Source: Streptococcus varani (lineage in GTDB: Bacteria > Bacillota > Bacilli > Lactobacillales > Streptococcaceae). From it: a DNA stretch of 64,000 bases. The DNA lies in assembly GCF_001375655.1 (NCBI RefSeq), contig NZ_CTEN01000002.1, positions 310,001-374,000 of the forward strand, in the 5' to 3' direction. This document shows, piece by piece, positions 61,544 through 64,000 of this stretch (the first letter of the stretch is position 1; every line of letters begins with the position of its first letter). A program made the position numbers and the translations under genes. The notes under the pieces are model-generated. The model had not been told where the DNA came from and ran no database searches. It saw only the letters and a program-made list of their open reading frames with translations.

Positions 61544-62707
61544 TTATTTTCCAAACACAGTTACAATACGTTGGCAAGCTTCTTGGACAGTGGCAAGTGG
61601 GGTCGCTGTATTAAAGCGGGCATGGTATCTGCCTTCACTTCCGAAAGTAAGCCCGTCATTGAGAACAATCTTAGCTTCCTTAATGAGTTTTTCCTGAATT
61701 TGTTCATTGGTCAAATCATAAGCAGAAAAATCCAACCAAACCAGATAAGTCCCTTGTGGTTTCATGACTCGAATCTTGCTATTTTTAGTCAAGAAGGCTA
61801 CAGTATAGTTGATGTTTTCTTCCAAGACGGATTTTAATTCTTTCAGCCAGTTTTCTCCTTGTCTCAGAGCCACTTCTGTCGAGATGAGTCCAACTGTCGA
61901 AATCTCATGCTGATTGTTGGCCAATTGTTGCTTGGTAAAGGCTTTTCGAATCGCTGGATTTTCTATCAGAACGAAGCTATTTTTTGTACCTGCAATGTTA
62001 AAGGTTTTAGTAGCTGAAGATAAAATAATGGAAAACTCCCTAAAATCAGGTGATACCGTGTTAAAACTGTGGTGTTGATGGCCAAAGAGGACTAGATCCT
62101 GATGGATTTCATCTGAAATCACAATGACCTTGTGTTTTTTACAGAGTTGACCAATTTTTAGCAATTCATCCTTGGTCCAAACACGGCCGCCTGGATTGTG
62201 GGGATTGCACAAAACGTAGACTTTGACGTCATTGTCTACAATATCCCTTTCCAACTGTTCAAAATCAATGACAAAGAGACCATCCTTTTCCTGTAAGGAA
62301 TTGCTGATTAGATGACGCTGATTCAGGCGGACTGTACGAGCAAAAGGTGGGTAGACCGGGGTATTGATGAGGACCGCATCTTCTTTTTGGGTTAGAGCCT
62401 GAATGGCAACGGAAATAGCTGGTACAACCCCCTCGATTAGGATGATGTTTTCTTTTTTTATAGCGTAGCCATGCTGATTTTTTTCCCAATCAACAATGGA
62501 TTGATAGAGACTGTCGCCAACCATGGAATAGCCATAAACATGATGCTGAGCATAAGCTGTCAGGGCTTCTTTAACGTGAGGTAACGGTAGGAAGTCCATA
62601 TCAGCCACCCACATTTGTAGGAGGTCTGGATCATTTTCACTCTTATGCCATTTCACACTGTCTTGGCCCAAGCGATTGGGACGAGTCGTAAAATCATAGT
62701 TTGTCAT
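61544..62707 (-). CDS. MalY/PatB-family PLP-dependent C-S lyase
   Basis: A 387-residue fold-type I PLP enzyme. The lysine that binds PLP is in LSSATKTFNIAG (near residue 233), with CNPHNPGGRVW and SDEIHQDL as in MalY/PatB. Such enzymes cleave cystathionine or cysteine to release ammonia, pyruvate and a thiol. It begins one base after the metB stop, so the two are co-translated and likely act together in methionine or cysteine metabolism. Confidence 0.9.
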   Translation of the reverse strand: MTNYDFTTRPNRLGQDSVKWHKSENDPDLLQMWVADMDFLPLPHVKEALTAYAQHHVYGYSMVGDSLYQSIVDWEKNQHGYAIKKENIILIEGVVPAISVAIQALTQKEDAVLINTPVYPPFARTVRLNQRHLISNSLQEKDGLFVIDFEQLERDIVDNDVKVYVLCNPHNPGGRVWTKDELLKIGQLCKKHKVIVISDEIHQDLVLFGHQHHSFNTVSPDFREFSIILSSATKTFNIAGTKNSFVLIENPAIRKAFTKQQLANNQHEISTVGLISTEVALRQGENWLKELKSVLEENINYTVAFLTKNSKIRVMKPQGTYLVWLDFSAYDLTNEQIQEKLIKEAKIVLNDGLTFGSEGRYHARFNTATPLATVQEACQRIVTVFGK

Positions 62708-62708
62708 T

Positions 62709-63800
62709 TTAGACCTCCAAAGCTTGCTTCAAATCAGCAATCAAATCTGTCACATCTTCTATACCGATAGAGATGCGCAACAAATCATCCGTTAAACCAT
62801 AAGATTGGCGAACTTCAGCCGGGATATCCAAATGGGTCTGGGTAGACGGATAGGTAATCAGTGACTCGACGCCACCCAGACTTTCTGCAAAAGTGAAGAT
62901 TTGCAACTGATTGATAATGCTTGGTATGGTGCTCTCATCTGCTACCTTAAAGGAAATCATTCCCCCTTTGCCCGTGTAGAGAACCTCTTTAATAGCGGGA
63001 TGGTCCTTGAGAAAGTCTACAATTTGCTGAGCATTCTGAGTGGATCTCTCCATCCGAAGAGACAAGGTTTTGAGACCACGCATGAGGAGATAACAATCCA
63101 AGGGAGACAGCGTTGGGCCGGTCGTATTTTGGTCATAGAAGAGCTTGTTGTAGATCGTATGATCGCTCGTCACAAGGACACCAGCTAAGACATCATTGTG
63201 GCCAGATAGGTACTTGGTAGCCGAATGCAGGACAATATCCGCTCCCAGTGCAATTGGATTTTGATAGATAGGGCTATAGAAGGTATTATCAACAATAACT
63301 TTGGCCCCATGCGCCTTGGCTTTTTGAGCAATTTGGGCAATATCAAATTCTACCATGAGAGGATTGGTAGGAGTCTCAATGAAGACATAGTCCGTTTCTT
63401 CCGTAATAGCCGCTAACATATCTTCTTGATTGTTGGTATAGGTAAAGAAATAGCGTCCCTTGCTCTCTTGCTCGTTAAACCAACGGAAAGACCCACCATA
63501 AAGATCACGCGCCGCGACAATCTTTGATTGCTCTGGAAAACTATTAAAGAGTAAGACCAGAGCCGCCATACCTGATGAGGTTACTAGGGCATAATCAGCC
63601 TTTTCAATCTGAGCCAGGGTTTTTTCAAGGGTCAGTCGAGTTGGATTTTTAGTCCGCGTATAATCAAAGCCTGTTGACTGACCGAACTCTGGGTGTTGGT
63701 AGGTCGTCGAAAGGTAGATGGGTGCAATGAGAGCACCTGTTTTTTCATCTGAATTGATGCCAGTATGGGCTAAAATCGTATCTAATTTATAGTCTGTCAT
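62709..63800 (-). CDS. metB: Cystathionine gamma-synthase/lyase (Cys/Met metabolism PLP enzyme)
   Basis: A 363-residue PLP enzyme of the trans-sulfuration family. The PLP lysine is in HSATKYLSGHNDVLAG (near residue 193), and the N-terminal YSTTYQHPEFGQ-like segment is present as YLSTTYQHPEF. The family includes synthases and lyases that sequence alone separates poorly; metB is my best name. A MET-box upstream suggests control by methionine supply. Confidence 0.87.
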   Translation of the reverse strand: MTDYKLDTILAHTGINSDEKTGALIAPIYLSTTYQHPEFGQSTGFDYTRTKNPTRLTLEKTLAQIEKADYALVTSSGMAALVLLFNSFPEQSKIVAARDLYGGSFRWFNEQESKGRYFFTYTNNQEDMLAAITEETDYVFIETPTNPLMVEFDIAQIAQKAKAHGAKVIVDNTFYSPIYQNPIALGADIVLHSATKYLSGHNDVLAGVLVTSDHTIYNKLFYDQNTTGPTLSPLDCYLLMRGLKTLSLRMERSTQNAQQIVDFLKDHPAIKEVLYTGKGGMISFKVADESTIPSIINQLQIFTFAESLGGVESLITYPSTQTHLDIPAEVRQSYGLTDDLLRISIGIEDVTDLIADLKQALEV

Positions 63801-63888
63801 TGAGAACCTCCTGGATATTTCTTCTATTTTATCACTTCTTTCTAAGCATCTTTGTTCATTTTCCTATATAATTTTCAAAAGTGGGACT

Positions 63889-63901
63889 TAGTTTAAAACT
63901 A
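63889..63901. promoter_or_regulatory. MET-box (MetR/MtaR-type regulator site)
   Basis: TAGTTTAAAACTA is a 13-bp inverted repeat with one central base. It matches the core of the streptococcal MET-box TATAGTTTSAAACTATA bound by the LysR-type regulator MetR/MtaR. On the minus strand it lies about 90 bp before metB, where an activator would bind. Confidence 0.75.
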
Positions 63902-63929
63902 TCAGTCCACGAAAAAAGACTACTTTTGC

Positions 63930-63958
63930 TTGTCAATCTTCTTCAATCGGTTTACAAT
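63930..63958 (+). promoter_or_regulatory. Strong promoter at the right end of the window
   Basis: TTGTCA (63930-63935) and TACAAT (63953-63958) are exactly 17 bp apart. The predicted start of transcription falls at about 63964-63966, on top of an ATG codon. Confidence 0.75.
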
Positions 63959-63964
63959 AGATTC

Positions 63965-64000
63965 ATGATTAAAATGGAAACCGTATTAACAATTTTAAAA
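63965..64000 (+). CDS. Partial gene truncated by the window end, possibly leaderless
   Basis: Twelve codons, MIKMETVLTILK, open from an ATG at 63965 and run off the window. No ribosome binding site precedes it, and the -10 of a strong promoter ends only 6 bp before, so the transcript would begin at or within a base or two of the ATG. A second ATG at 63974 is the other option. The product cannot be identified from so few residues. Confidence 0.45.
   Translation, partial: MIKMETVLTILK

Overview
The window reads as a chromosome segment of a Streptococcus, most likely Streptococcus suis or a close relative. The support is a streptococcal gene set (dltXABCD, coiA with a ComX-type cin-box, pepO, pepF, a CodY-type liv locus, clpP with a CtsR box) with low G+C and GGAGG-type ribosome binding sites. 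The species name is an inference. No rRNA, tRNA, CRISPR array, insertion sequence or prophage was seen.

Layout. 1-1.2 kb: niacin regulator NiaR and niacin transporter niaX, with a NiaR operator between them. 1.2-11.4 kb (minus strand): pepF, competence gene coiA, the D-alanylation operon dltX-A-B-C-D, and metG. 11.6-15.7 kb (plus): a DUF554 membrane protein, then an ABC exporter co-encoded with a DesK/NarL-type two-component system. 15.8-19.4 kb (minus): a large membrane protein of unknown role and a CPBP protease / ArsR repressor / SdpI operon. 19.5-21.3 kb: exoA and a cation diffusion facilitator. 21.6-29.0 kb (minus): pepO, an ArsC/Spx-like protein, ogt, serA, a GNAT acetyltransferase, serC and a MATE exporter. 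29.2-33.6 kb: cutC, the replication/repair cluster tmk-holB-yabA-rsmI, and a YitT-type membrane protein.

33.6-48.5 kb is the accessory core and the most unusual part. A class B sortase and a polytopic membrane protein lead into a 3.1-kilo-residue secreted YD-repeat (Rhs/WapA-like) protein. Its C-terminal tip is hydrophobic, Gly/Asn/Ser-rich and not recognised. Behind it lie three divergent paralogues of a membrane-anchored, TPR-like family, a possible displaced toxin-tip fragment, a 148-residue unknown protein and two small genes each broken by a one-base A-run frameshift. I infer a polymorphic toxin whose tip probably acts on membranes, with an expanded family of membrane immunity proteins.

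48.8-60.8 kb: acuB, a small membrane protein, a cluster of terminator-like hairpins containing a duplicated 69-bp unit, the branched-chain amino acid ABC transporter livJHMGF, ylbG, a second livJ, an Amt-like channel with an altered twin-histidine site, a flavoprotein with a Cys-rich tail beside an AdcR-like box, clpP and upp. 60.9-64 kb: a maltose O-acetyltransferase-like enzyme and a metB/malY-type sulfur amino acid operon under a MET-box, plus the first codons of a divergent gene that looks leaderless.

Regulatory logic visible in the DNA: NiaR (niacin), ComX (coiA), CodY-like boxes placed identically between -35 and -10 at serC and both livJ genes, CtsR over the clpP -35, a MetR/MtaR-type box at metB, an AdcR-like zinc box, and tandem inverted repeats over the CPBP-ArsR-SdpI promoter.
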